In this document: positions 33,005 through 41,825 of the stretch, in pieces
Numbering within the stretch: position 1 is the first letter of the stretch
Layout of the letters: each line of letters starts with the position of its first letter
Source: Azonexus sp.
Lineage (GTDB): Bacteria; Pseudomonadota; Gammaproteobacteria; Burkholderiales; Rhodocyclaceae
Assembly (NCBI GenBank): GCA_031274715.1
Contig: JAISPT010000029.1
Coordinates: forward strand, 1 to 48,275
Direction: 5' to 3'
Length of the DNA: 48,275 nucleotides
The notes under the pieces: model-generated
Database searches by the model: none
Told to the model about the DNA's origin: nothing
Seen by the model: the letters and a program-made list of their open reading frames with translations, nothing else
Program-made: the position numbers and the translations under genes

Positions 33005-35887
33005 ATGCCTTTCGCCCAACCGCTCTCCGCGCTGGAGCAGCACGATGAGTTCATCGACCGCCACATCGGCCCCTGCGCCAGTGAAATATCCGCCATGTTA
33101 GCCGCCGTCGGCGCCGCCAGCCTGGACGAATTGATCGACCAGACTGTGCCGGCCGCCATCCGCCTGCCGACCGACCTGCCGCTGCCGCCCCCGCGCCGCG
33201 AGCACGAGGCGCTGGCCGACCTCAAGGCCATCGCCGGCAAGAACGTCATCAACAAGTCCTGTATCGGCATGGGCTATTACGACACGCTGACGCCCAAGGT
33301 GATCCTGCGCAACGTCATGGAAAATCCCGGCTGGTATACCGCCTACACGCCCTACCAGGCCGAGATCGCCCAGGGCCGCCTGGAAGCGCTGATGAATTTC
33401 CAGCAGATGGTCACCGACTTGACCGGCATGGAAATCGCCAACGCCTCGCTGCTCGACGAAGCCACTGCCGCCGCCGAGGCAATGACGATGGCCAGGCGGA
33501 TCTCCAAATCGCCGTCCAACCGCTTCCTGGTCGACGCCGCCTGTTTCCCGCAGACCATCGACGTGGTCAAGACGCGCGCTGCCTATTTCGGTTTCGAACT
33601 AATGATTGCACCGGCCGAGACGCAGGCGGACGGTGAATTCTTCGGCGCCCTGCTCCAGTATCCAAGCGATAACGGCGAAATCCGCGATCTGACGGACATC
33701 ATCGCCTGCCTGAAAATCAAGGGTGCCACCATCGCCGTCGCCAGCGACCTGATGGCGCTGGTGCTGCTTAAATCGCCGGGCGCCATGGGCGCCGACATCG
33801 CACTCGGTTCCAGCCAGCGCTTCGGCATTCCGCTAGGCTTCGGCGGTCCGCACGCCGCCTTTTTCGCCACCCGCGCAGCCGGCGTCCGTTCGATGCCGGG
33901 CCGCATCATCGGCGTCTCGAAGGATGCCCGCGGCAAGACCGCCTACCGCATGACGCTGCAAACGCGCGAACAGCACATCCGCCGCGAGAAGGCCAATTCC
34001 AATATCTGCACCTCGCAAGTGCTGCTCGCCAACATGGCCGGCCTGTACGCCGTCTATCACGGTCCCGAGGGCCTGCGCACCATCGCCTGGCGCATCCACC
34101 GCCTGACCGCGATTCTCGCCGAAGGCCTGAAGCGAGCCGGAATCAAGTTGCTGACCCGGCAGTGCTTCGACACCGTGCACTTCGACCTCGGCGCTCGCGC
34201 CGAATCGGTTTACCACGATGCCCTGGCCGCCGGCTACAACCTGCGCCGCGTCTCAGCCGGCGTGCTCGGCATCGCCTTCGACGAAACCACGACGCGCCAC
34301 GATGTTGCCGCGCTGTTCAAGCTGATCGCCCAAGTCACCCTCGACATGGAGGCCATCGACGCCCAGGTCGTCGCCGCCGACCCGATCCTGCCCGCTGCCC
34401 TGATCCGCCGCGATGCCGTATTGCAGCACCCGGTGTTCAACGCCCACCACACCGAGCACCAGATGCTGCGCTACCTGAAGTCGCTGCAGAACAAGGATCT
34501 AGCACTCGATCACTCGATGATCTCGCTGGGTTCCTGCACCATGAAGCTGAATGCGACCAGCGAGATGATCCCGGTCACCTGGCCGGAATTCGCCGGCATT
34601 CACCCGTTCGCCCCGCGCGAGCAGACGCAGGGCTGCCACGAGATGATCACTGGCCTGACCGAGTGGCTGAAGACAGTGACCGGCTTCGACGCCGTCTGCA
34701 TGCAGCCGAACTCCGGTGCCCAGGGCGAATACGCCGGCCTGCTGGCCATCGCCCGCTACCACGCCAGCCGCGGCGAGGAACACCGCAAGGTCTGCCTGAT
34801 CCCCAAGTCGGCGCACGGCACCAACCCGGCCACCGCGCAAATGGCCAACATGCAGGTGGTGGTGGTCGATTGTGACGACCACGGCAATGTCGATGTCGCC
34901 GACCTCAAGGCCAAGGCCGTAGCGCACAAAAATGACCTGGCCTGCCTGATGATCACCTACCCGTCGACGCACGGCGTGTTCGAGGAAGCGGTACGCGACA
35001 TCTGCGCCATCGTGCATGCCAACGGCGGCCAAGTCTATATGGACGGCGCCAACCTCAATGCCCAAGTCGGCCTGACCTCGCCCGGCTTCATCGGCGCCGA
35101 CGTCAGCCACATGAACCTGCACAAGACCTTCGCCATCCCGCATGGGGGCGGCGGCCCGGGCATGGGTCCGATCGGGCTCAAGGCGCACCTGGCGCCGTTC
35201 ATGCCCAACCACGTCGTCGCCCCGATCGACGGTCCGCACATCGGCCAGGGCGCGGTTTCAGCAGCGCCGTTCGGCTCCGCCTCGATCCTGCCGATTTCCT
35301 GGATGTATTTGGCCATGCTCGGCGGCGCCGGCGTCAAGAAAGCGACCCAGGTCGCCATCCTCAACGCCAACTACGTCGCGACCCGGCTCAAGGACCACTA
35401 CCCGGTGCTCTACGTCGGCAAGAACGGTCGCGTGGCGCACGAGTGCATCCTCGACATCCGCCCGCTCAAGACCGCCACCGGCATCACCGAAATCGACATC
35501 GCCAAGCGCCTGATGGACTACGGCTTCCACGCTCCGACGGTGTCCTTCCCGGTGGCCGGCACGATCATGGTCGAGCCGACCGAATCAGAATCGAAGGCCG
35601 AACTGGACCGCTTCATCGCCGCGCTGATCTCGATCCGCGAGGAAATCCGCCAGATCGAAAAGGGTGTGTGGACTGCCGACGACAATCCGCTGAAAAACGC
35701 CCCACACTCCCAGGCCGACGTCATGGATGCCGAGTGGCAGCGCCCATACAGCCGCCAGCAGGCCGTCTTCCCGCTACCCTGGGTGGCGGCCAACAAGTTC
35801 TGGCCGAGCGTCAATCGCATCGACGATGTGTACGGCGACCGCAACTTGAACTGCGGCTGCCCGCCGGTGGAGAGCTACGCCGACTGA
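33005..35887 (+). CDS. gcvP: Glycine dehydrogenase (decarboxylating), GcvP
   Basis: PLP enzyme of 960 residues that decarboxylates glycine and loads the aminomethyl group on GcvH. It is the fused single-chain form: the N-terminal half (FIDRHIGP, GMGYYDT, YTAYTPYQAEIAQGRLEALMNFQ) and the C-terminal half with the PLP lysine in NLHKTFAIPHGGGGPGMGPIG near 700. Ends in TGATGG, overlapping the next start. Confidence 0.96.
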   Translation: MPFAQPLSALEQHDEFIDRHIGPCASEISAMLAAVGAASLDELIDQTVPAAIRLPTDLPLPPPRREHEALADLKAIAGKNVINKSCIGMGYYDTLTPKVILRNVMENPGWYTAYTPYQAEIAQGRLEALMNFQQMVTDLTGMEIANASLLDEATAAAEAMTMARRISKSPSNRFLVDAACFPQTIDVVKTRAAYFGFELMIAPAETQADGEFFGALLQYPSDNGEIRDLTDIIACLKIKGATIAVASDLMALVLLKSPGAMGADIALGSSQRFGIPLGFGGPHAAFFATRAAGVRSMPGRIIGVSKDARGKTAYRMTLQTREQHIRREKANSNICTSQVLLANMAGLYAVYHGPEGLRTIAWRIHRLTAILAEGLKRAGIKLLTRQCFDTVHFDLGARAESVYHDALAAGYNLRRVSAGVLGIAFDETTTRHDVAALFKLIAQVTLDMEAIDAQVVAADPILPAALIRRDAVLQHPVFNAHHTEHQMLRYLKSLQNKDLALDHSMISLGSCTMKLNATSEMIPVTWPEFAGIHPFAPREQTQGCHEMITGLTEWLKTVTGFDAVCMQPNSGAQGEYAGLLAIARYHASRGEEHRKVCLIPKSAHGTNPATAQMANMQVVVVDCDDHGNVDVADLKAKAVAHKNDLACLMITYPSTHGVFEEAVRDICAIVHANGGQVYMDGANLNAQVGLTSPGFIGADVSHMNLHKTFAIPHGGGGPGMGPIGLKAHLAPFMPNHVVAPIDGPHIGQGAVSAAPFGSASILPISWMYLAMLGGAGVKKATQVAILNANYVATRLKDHYPVLYVGKNGRVAHECILDIRPLKTATGITEIDIAKRLMDYGFHAPTVSFPVAGTIMVEPTESESKAELDRFIAALISIREEIRQIEKGVWTADDNPLKNAPHSQADVMDAEWQRPYSRQQAVFPLPWVAANKFWPSVNRIDDVYGDRNLNCGCPPVESYAD

Positions 35888-36429
35888 TGGCCGTCGATCT
35901 CTCCGCCATCGCTAGGTGGCCGAACGTCCCGGCCTGCTACGACTGGCTAGCGCTCGACCGGCGTGGCGACTGGCGGTTGCGGGGAGAGCGCGTTACCCAC
36001 CACGGCCTGATCGAATTCATCAACCAGCAGTACGGCTGTGACGAAACCGGCCGCTGGTTCATGCAGAACGGGCCGCAGCGGGTCTTCGTTCGTCTCGCCT
36101 GTACACCGTGGATCTTCCGCCGCGCCGACGCCAGCTTCGTCAGCCACACCGGCGCTGCGGCCGGTCCGCTGCATGCCGCCCTCGTTGACGAGGGTGGCAA
36201 CGTCCTGCTCACCGCCGAACTGGGCATTGGTCTACTCGACGACCGCGATTTACCCCAATTCCTCGCCGAATGTTGCGACGCAACCGGCCAACCAGCCACC
36301 GAGGCAGCCCTGCTCGACCTGATGGCCGGACGGCAAAGCCAAGTATTCTGGGGCGAGCACCGCTTACAAGCGACTGCCGCTGCTGAACTCCCGGTACGCT
36401 ACGGTTTCGTCCCCGACCCTCAGCCCTAA
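35887..36429 (+). CDS. DUF2946-like hypothetical protein
   Basis: A 180-residue protein starting at the ATG that overlaps the gcvP stop (TGATG). Visible features are RWPNVPACYDWLALDRRGDW, RVTHHGLIEFINQQY, GRWFMQNGPQRVFVRLACTPW and a C-terminal W-G-E-H-R-L. It is a soluble protein without signal or membrane segment. Similar short proteins of unknown function (DUF2946 type) follow gcvP or lie near core genes in Betaproteobacteria; the function is unknown. Translational coupling to gcvP suggests co-expression under the glycine riboswitch. It converges on the arginase gene with a 4-base overlap. Confidence 0.7.
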   Translation: MAVDLSAIARWPNVPACYDWLALDRRGDWRLRGERVTHHGLIEFINQQYGCDETGRWFMQNGPQRVFVRLACTPWIFRRADASFVSHTGAAAGPLHAALVDEGGNVLLTAELGIGLLDDRDLPQFLAECCDATGQPATEAALLDLMAGRQSQVFWGEHRLQATAAAELPVRYGFVPDPQP

Positions 36430-37310
36430 AGCCGCTCGACCAGGCCGGGCAGCATTTCGCTGATCAGCTCGGCCATCAGCCGCGCCGTCTGCCCCTGCTG
36501 GTCGCGGTCCGGGTTGTATTCGGCGATCTCGACCGCCAACAGACCGGGCAACGTCGCCAGCCGCGCCAATGCCGCCAGCACGTCGCCATCCCACAGGCCG
36601 TCCGGTTCCGGGCTGCCGACGCCGGGCGCGCTGCCGGGATCGATGACATCCAGATCGAGCGTCAGCCCGAAGCCGGCCGGCGCCGCCGCGACGATGGCCT
36701 GCGCCTCGTGCAGGCAGGCGGCAAAGCCGCGGGCGGCAATTTCGTCACTCTCGATGATGCGCACGCCCAGGGCGCGCAGGAAAGCCATTTCTTCTGCCTC
36801 GTAACTGCGCGGCCCGAGCACCACGGTATGTGCCGCGCTGACCTGTGCTCCGGCCAGGCCGAGGTTGAGCAGGCGCTTGTCGCCGCGCCCGAGCAGGCAG
36901 GCCAGCGGCATACCGTGCACGGCCCCAGAATAGCTGCTTTCCGGCGTATGGCTGTCGAGATGCGCGTCGATCCACAGCAGACCGAGCGGCGCCCCGACGG
37001 CACGGGCAACGCCGCTCCAGGTGCCGACGGCAATCGAATGGTCGCCACCGATAACCAGCGGAAAATCGCCAGCCACCCGAACTCGCGCCACCTCGTTGGC
37101 CAAGCGCCGACAGAAGCTGGCGATGCGCGCCATTGCCGAACCGGCCCGCGCATCGGCGGCGAATAGCAGCGGCCCCCAGTCGAGGCACGGATGGCCTTGC
37201 AACTCGTGCCAGGCCTGCGAGCGATGAAAAGCCACCGGCCCGTCGGCACAGCCCCGGTCCTGGGCGCCCAGCCCGCTGGCGGCCCCGACGATACGAATCT
37301 TCCCGTTCAT
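36426..37310 (-). CDS. Arginase/agmatinase/ureohydrolase family
   Basis: The 294-residue protein starts MNGKIRIVGAASGLGAQDRG. Binuclear manganese motifs are intact: GGDHS (88-92), DAHLD (115-119) with SSYSGAVHGMPL behind it as in true arginases, and DLDVID (219-224). It probably hydrolyses arginine to ornithine and urea; a related guanidino substrate is possible. A longer upstream start would run through the dnaJ-like 3' end and is rejected. Confidence 0.9.
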   Translation of the reverse strand: MNGKIRIVGAASGLGAQDRGCADGPVAFHRSQAWHELQGHPCLDWGPLLFAADARAGSAMARIASFCRRLANEVARVRVAGDFPLVIGGDHSIAVGTWSGVARAVGAPLGLLWIDAHLDSHTPESSYSGAVHGMPLACLLGRGDKRLLNLGLAGAQVSAAHTVVLGPRSYEAEEMAFLRALGVRIIESDEIAARGFAACLHEAQAIVAAAPAGFGLTLDLDVIDPGSAPGVGSPEPDGLWDGDVLAALARLATLPGLLAVEIAEYNPDRDQQGQTARLMAELISEMLPGLVERL

Positions 37311-37332
37311 TGACAAACGCCTTTGGCCGGAT

Positions 37333-38334
37333 TCATGAAGGCAGGTGTTCCCGCCGCCATGCCGCGATTTCCGGCAGGGTTTCCGCCAGATCGTCTGCCA
37401 GCGCCGCGTCGGCCTGCGCCAGCAGCTTGCGTTGCCGGGCATTCAACCGACGCGGGAAAACCGGCCGCAGTTCGCAGCACAGATCGCCGGCCGGATTGCC
37501 GCCTCGCCCGGGAAAACCCCGCCCGACCAGGCGGATTTCTCGCGTCTCCAGCGGCCCCGGTTCGAGCCGGTGGCGCACGACACCGGCCAGCGACGGCAGA
37601 TTGACGTCGCCGCCGGTCAGCAACAGCAGCGCGCTGACCGGCATGGCGGCATGTAGATCGCGTCCGGCCAGACGAAACAGCGGATGACTGCGCAGCACGA
37701 TGGTCAGGTACAGGTCGCCGGCCGCCCGTTCCTCCGTCGCCATTTCGCCCTGCCCGGCCAAACGCAATTCGTCGCCGGTCAACATGCCGGGCGGCACTCG
37801 GACCTCGAGGCTGACCTCGCCGGCTTGGCGACCACTGCCATCGCAATCGGGGCAGATTCGCTCGCTGAAAAAACCACGGCCGTCGCAATCCGGACAACGG
37901 GCCAGACCCTGCCGGCCGGCGCGGATACGCCCGCTGCCATGGCAAGCGGTACAGAAGCGGCTGCGGGCGATGCCAGCCTGACCGCTGCCGGCACAGGTCG
38001 GGCAGTTTTTGCCGCGCACGTAGGCCAGTGTCTTGCGGCAACCGACGGCGGCTTCCTCCAGGAATAACTCCAAATTCAGGCGGATATCGGCAGCGCGGGC
38101 CGGCCTAGGCTCGGGTTCCGCCGGTGCCACTTCCGCCGCCTCGTCTTCATCGGCAGCCTCGGTTTCCAGCAAACGATCGTAGGCGGCGCGGATTTCCCGG
38201 AAACGCTCGGTCGCCGCCGGATCGGCATTGCGATCCGGATGCCAGCGCATCGCCAGCCGACGATAGGCGCGCTTGACCGCCGCCCCGTCGGCCCCCGGCG
38301 GCAAACCGAGAACGCTCCAATCACAACCGTTCAT
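37333..38334 (-). CDS. DnaJ-like co-chaperone
   Basis: The 333 residues begin MNGCDWSVLGLPPGADGAAV with a J domain (HPD in RWHPDRNADP near 31-38). A central zinc region of four C-x-x-C-x-G-x-G repeats follows (CPTCAGSG, CTACHGSG, CPDCDGRG, CPDCDGSG, about 110-170), then the two client-binding beta domains (VPPGMLTGDELRLAGQGE; FPGRGGNPAGDL). The Gly/Phe linker of canonical DnaJ is replaced by an acidic, Ala-rich linker, and the first J-domain helix is divergent. It is therefore a type I-like paralogue, not necessarily the main DnaJ. It should stimulate a DnaK partner. Confidence 0.88.
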   Translation of the reverse strand: MNGCDWSVLGLPPGADGAAVKRAYRRLAMRWHPDRNADPAATERFREIRAAYDRLLETEAADEDEAAEVAPAEPEPRPARAADIRLNLELFLEEAAVGCRKTLAYVRGKNCPTCAGSGQAGIARSRFCTACHGSGRIRAGRQGLARCPDCDGRGFFSERICPDCDGSGRQAGEVSLEVRVPPGMLTGDELRLAGQGEMATEERAAGDLYLTIVLRSHPLFRLAGRDLHAAMPVSALLLLTGGDVNLPSLAGVVRHRLEPGPLETREIRLVGRGFPGRGGNPAGDLCCELRPVFPRRLNARQRKLLAQADAALADDLAETLPEIAAWRREHLPS

Positions 38335-38447
38335 GCACCAACTCCGATCCGTCGACTTGCCGAACACCCCACGAGCGGCCAGAGCAAGCGACAAACACGC
38401 CGATACCCAGCAGCACGATCCGGTTCAACACGCGGCAAGCTCGACAT
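38331..38447 (-). CDS. Small ORF coupled to the dnaJ-like gene
   Basis: A 38-codon frame starts at ATG 38447 with a very good ribosome site (AAAAGGAGAGCG) and stops in ATGA overlap with the dnaJ-like start. The product, MSSLPRVEPDRAAGYRRVCR with a basic, Trp/Cys-containing tail, resembles nothing I know. It may be a leader that delivers ribosomes to the dnaJ-like start, or the site may serve a longer ancestral gene now frameshifted. Confidence 0.3.
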   Translation of the reverse strand: MSSLPRVEPDRAAGYRRVCRLLWPLVGCSASRRIGVGA

Positions 38448-38646
38448 ACGCTCTCCTTTTCATTGTCCGCATCCTCTCCAGCGATACCGACAGCCCATTG
38501 TGGCCGAAGCGCCGGCCGAACGTCCACCCGCTCCCCGATACCACTCACCAGACTGACCACCGACCACTGAAACAGTTCGTTTCTTCGCAAAAACTGTCCG
38601 ATATGCGCCAATACCGAGGGTGCAATGCCGTACATGACCGCAAACC

Positions 38647-38676
38647 GGACATTTATCCACGGCGATCCGGTATAAT
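38647..38676 (+). promoter_or_regulatory. Promoter of the cobalamin uptake operon
   Basis: A perfect -10 box TATAAT lies at 38671-38676. A weak -35-like GGACAT lies at 38647-38652 (18-base spacer). The riboswitch starts directly downstream. Confidence 0.6.
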
Positions 38677-38682
38677 GCGCCC

Positions 38683-38870
38683 CGTTTCAGGTGCCGCCGC
38701 GATGCTTTTCGCGGTGGATAAACGGGAAAGCGGTGCGTCTTCAACAAAAGACAATCCCGCTACTGCCCCCGCAACGGTAAGCGAGTGCGGGCGTGCCACG
38801 ATGCCACTGGGTTTCCCCCGGGAAGGCGGCGCGTCAAAACTCGCGAGTCCGGAGACCGGCCTGCGACAAC
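38683..38870 (+). ncRNA. Cobalamin (AdoCbl) riboswitch
   Basis: The conserved elements follow in order: TTTCAGGTGCCGCC, GGATAAACGGGAAAGCGGTG, TCCCGCTACTGCCCCCGCAA, CGGTAAGCGAG, GCCACTGGG, CCGGGAAGGCGGCG and the B12 box AGTCCGGAGACCGGCCTG (38846-38863). High cobalamin should shut off the btu operon behind it. Confidence 0.95.
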
Positions 38871-38944
38871 AAGCAAAGTGCTGCGGGGAAGCGGTGCTGG
38901 CGGTCACGCTCAGCCCTTTCTCCCGGCATTTTCCATCAATGCTG

Positions 38945-38977
38945 TGCCGGCATGCGGGGACGCCTGCCGGCAGGGAG
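38945..38977 (+). promoter_or_regulatory. Hairpin abutting the btuB ribosome site
   Basis: TGCCGGCA occurs at 38945-38952 and again at 38965-38972; the octamer is self-complementary, so the two copies form an 8-bp stem. The Shine-Dalgarno GGGAG (38973-38977) follows directly. This could be the translational expression platform of the riboswitch. Confidence 0.5.
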
Positions 38978-38984
38978 AAAAACC

Positions 38985-41042
38985 ATGCAAACCCGCCTCA
39001 AGCCTGTGGCTGCGCTGTTGCTGCCGCTGTTCGCAGGAAATCTGTACGCCCAGTCATCACCCGAATCACGAGAAACGCCCACTACCCTAGGCGAGGTGGT
39101 GGTAACAGCAAACCGTATGCTGGAAGCCAAAAGCGAAGTCAGCAGCAATATCACTGTCATCAATTCGGCAGACATCAGAGCCTCGACCGCAACCTCCGTC
39201 GCCGATTTGCTGACGCAGAACGGTTTTCATGTCGTCACGATGGGCGACACCAGCAATGTCCAGATTCGCGGCATGGGCAACCTGACGATGACCAACGAGA
39301 TGGAAAACCAGGTACTGATCCTGCTGAATGGTCGCCGGGCCGGCATGAGCAATCTGGCGCTCGCCGGGCTGGCCAATGTGGACCGGGTGGAAATCATTCG
39401 CGGATCTTCGGCGGTTCAGTACGGTTCTTCCGCGCTGGGCGGCGTCATCAACATCATCACCAAGCGCGGCGATGCCGCCAGACCGTTTGCCTCGGTCGAG
39501 GTCGGCATCGGCAGCGATTCGTTGCAACGCCAGAAGATTGCCCTTGGCGGCGCGGCAAATGGTTTTGACTTTGCTTTCGGCGGCACGCATGAGAGCCGCG
39601 ACGACATGACGTATTCCGGCGGGCATCGCTGGTATAACACGGCGGTCGACAGGGACCAGAATTACAATCTGGATCTCGGTTACACCTTCTACAAAAACCA
39701 TCGTATCGGCATCAATCGTAACGAGGGCGAAATCAAATCCGATTTGCCGGCATATGACTATACCTGCCCGAGCGATGGCATCCGCCCCTCTCAATGCAAC
39801 ACCCCGAACAGCCTGTATAACAAGCATTTCAAACGCAATACCAATAATGCGTTTTCCTATACCGGGGCGACGGATGAGAAAAATCTGGACTGGATGTTCA
39901 ATTATTCTTCCGGAAAGGACAAACAAAATATCGCCTATCCCGACACGGGAATCAAAAGCTATTCCACCGCCATCGACATCAAGGCTCTCAACGCCCAGGT
40001 GAACTATAATGCTTCGCTGTACACCCTGTCCGCCGGGGTTGATCGGTATAAATACGATGTCTCCGGGTGGGACGAATACAGCGGCGATATGCCGGACGGA
40101 ACGATGAAGAATACCGGCGCTTACCTCACCGGAAAACTTCGTCTCCTTGATGAACGATTGGTTTTCTCGCTCGGTCTGCGCCACGACCGGTTTGAAAACT
40201 CGAGCGATATACTGGATACACAGAAGAAAAGCCATACCGGCGGATCGGCAGGCGTCAGTTATCTGCCGCTCGACTGGCTCAAACTTCGCGCCAACTATGC
40301 CGACGGTTTCAGAATGGCTTCGCCGCAGCAGATCGGCGGGGGCTATTATTACAGCAGCAACCTGTCGCTCAAGCCGGAAGAAAGCAAAACCTGGGAATTC
40401 GGCACCGACGTGAATTGGAAAAGCGTCAGCGCCAGCCTGACCTGGTTTCACTCCGATTGGAAGGACAGGATCATCGCCCTGTATGACCCTGCCGGCACAT
40501 GTGGTAGCGGCTGGTGTTATCAATACCAGAATCTGAAAAAATCGGAGGTCGCCGGGTTTGAAGGGTCGGTAAGCTGGGATATTGGCAAGGCATTCGAGCA
40601 AGGATACAGCCTGAAACCCTATCTCGGTTTCACCTGGCTGACGACGCGGAAGAACAAGGACCCCGCGCAATACATCGCTTATCGCGGGGAAAGCAACATC
40701 ATGCCCAATACGCCAAAATGGATGGTGAGCTATGGCATCGACTACGCGCATCCGGGTTTGAAGCTCAAGAGCCGTCTCAACGCCAACTATTACGGCAAGG
40801 CGCTGACGCAGGATTTCAGCGGGACGGTATCCATGCCGCCCGGTGATACCTATTTCGAGCGCCCCAGCGGAACCGTCGTCAATTGGAGCCTGGAAAAGGA
40901 GCTTGTCGATATCAAACAAGTCGGCAAGCTGACTTTGCGCGCGGAGGTCAGCAATCTGTTCGACCAGGCAAACGAGGTGTACTGGAACTATCCCGGACCG
41001 GGGCGAAACTTCTACCTTGGCTTGCGGTATGACTATTTCTAA
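38985..41042 (+). CDS. btuB: TonB-dependent cobalamin receptor BtuB
   Basis: The 685-residue outer-membrane receptor starts at ATG 38985 with GGGAG upstream. A signal peptide (LKPVAALLLPLFAGNLYAQ) precedes a TonB box (GEVVVTANR), the plug domain (INSADIRASTATSVADLL, VQIRGMG, VEIIRGSSAVQYGSSALGGVINIITK) and a 22-strand barrel ending in FYLGLRYDYF. Substrate assignment rests on the riboswitch and the btuFCD genes behind it; the related siderophore receptors are less likely. Confidence 0.9.
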   Translation: MQTRLKPVAALLLPLFAGNLYAQSSPESRETPTTLGEVVVTANRMLEAKSEVSSNITVINSADIRASTATSVADLLTQNGFHVVTMGDTSNVQIRGMGNLTMTNEMENQVLILLNGRRAGMSNLALAGLANVDRVEIIRGSSAVQYGSSALGGVINIITKRGDAARPFASVEVGIGSDSLQRQKIALGGAANGFDFAFGGTHESRDDMTYSGGHRWYNTAVDRDQNYNLDLGYTFYKNHRIGINRNEGEIKSDLPAYDYTCPSDGIRPSQCNTPNSLYNKHFKRNTNNAFSYTGATDEKNLDWMFNYSSGKDKQNIAYPDTGIKSYSTAIDIKALNAQVNYNASLYTLSAGVDRYKYDVSGWDEYSGDMPDGTMKNTGAYLTGKLRLLDERLVFSLGLRHDRFENSSDILDTQKKSHTGGSAGVSYLPLDWLKLRANYADGFRMASPQQIGGGYYYSSNLSLKPEESKTWEFGTDVNWKSVSASLTWFHSDWKDRIIALYDPAGTCGSGWCYQYQNLKKSEVAGFEGSVSWDIGKAFEQGYSLKPYLGFTWLTTRKNKDPAQYIAYRGESNIMPNTPKWMVSYGIDYAHPGLKLKSRLNANYYGKALTQDFSGTVSMPPGDTYFERPSGTVVNWSLEKELVDIKQVGKLTLRAEVSNLFDQANEVYWNYPGPGRNFYLGLRYDYF

Positions 41043-41057
41043 GACCTTGCTCGCCGG

Positions 41058-41825
41058 GTGAAAAGCTTCATCGTTCTCCTGTGCGCTGCCCTTACCGCGC
41101 CGGCGGCTTATTCCCAAGCCCCGGCGCGCATCGTTTCACTCGACCTCTGCACCGACTGGATGCTGGCCCGTTACGCGGATCGTACCCAGGTTGCAGCGCT
41201 TTCACCCATGCACCGCCAATACCCTGTGGCTTGGCTGGACAACAGTTGGCCAGCTCATGATGCCACGCTGGAACGCATCGTCGAATTGAGACCGGACTTG
41301 GTAATAACCGGCCAATACAACGCGCTGCAACTGCGCAGCCGTTTGCAGACACTCGGTTTTCGCGTTGAAGTCCTGCCCCTGCCTACCAGCCTGGATACCG
41401 TCACCCAATATGAGGAAAGGCTTTTATCCCTGCTTGGCAAACCTCTCTCGCTTGCCAGCACGCCGCACGCCGCCATGAAAGCGGAGACGGGACCCAAGCG
41501 CTTGTTGCTGCTGGGTGCAAACGGCATCGGTACGGGGCGTGGCACCTTTGAGGACGCCATCCTGGAGCGGGCCGGCTGGACCAATTATCTGCACGACGAC
41601 GGTTACCTCAGCCTGGATCTGGAGCGCATCGTGACCGATCCACCCGACGCCATCCTGTGGGCCGCACCACGCAGCAAGGCATTGGCGAACCGCTTTGCGG
41701 AACATCCTGTGCTGCGCCAAGCCGTACCCCGAGAACACTGGCTGACCACAGACTACTGGCGCTGGCAGTGTCCTGGCCCGTGGACATGGGAACTGGTCGG
41801 GCAACTGCATCGGTGGCTTCAGTGA
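41058..41825 (+). CDS. btuF: Cobalamin ABC transporter substrate-binding protein BtuF
   Basis: The 255-residue periplasmic protein starts with GTG at 41058. Signal peptide KSFIVLLCAALTAPAAYSQA, then PARIVSLDLCTDWMLARYAD, RIVELRPDLVIT and GWTNYLHDDGYLSLDLERI, as in class III binding proteins. It passes B12 to BtuCD. Its stop overlaps the btuC start. Confidence 0.87.
   Translation: MKSFIVLLCAALTAPAAYSQAPARIVSLDLCTDWMLARYADRTQVAALSPMHRQYPVAWLDNSWPAHDATLERIVELRPDLVITGQYNALQLRSRLQTLGFRVEVLPLPTSLDTVTQYEERLLSLLGKPLSLASTPHAAMKAETGPKRLLLLGANGIGTGRGTFEDAILERAGWTNYLHDDGYLSLDLERIVTDPPDAILWAAPRSKALANRFAEHPVLRQAVPREHWLTTDYWRWQCPGPWTWELVGQLHRWLQ

Noticed and set aside
35443..35886. Upstream extension of the DUF2946-like frame into gcvP
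   Set aside because: Arg/His/Pro-rich out-of-frame reading of gcvP; the TGATG start explains the gene.
38448..38640. Possible genes between the dnaJ-like gene and the btu promoter
   Set aside because: Several short frames on both strands, none with family likeness or consistent codon use; I see no gene here.
38653..38661. TTATCCACG resembling a DnaA box, with a second inverted copy near 38714
   Set aside because: Isolated sites in a promoter/riboswitch region; the second is part of the conserved riboswitch core (GTGGATAAA). No origin-like cluster or AT-rich unwinding region.
39087..41117. Open frame of 676 codons on the minus strand opposite btuB
   Set aside because: Shadow of the receptor gene; no signal, domain or ribosome site.
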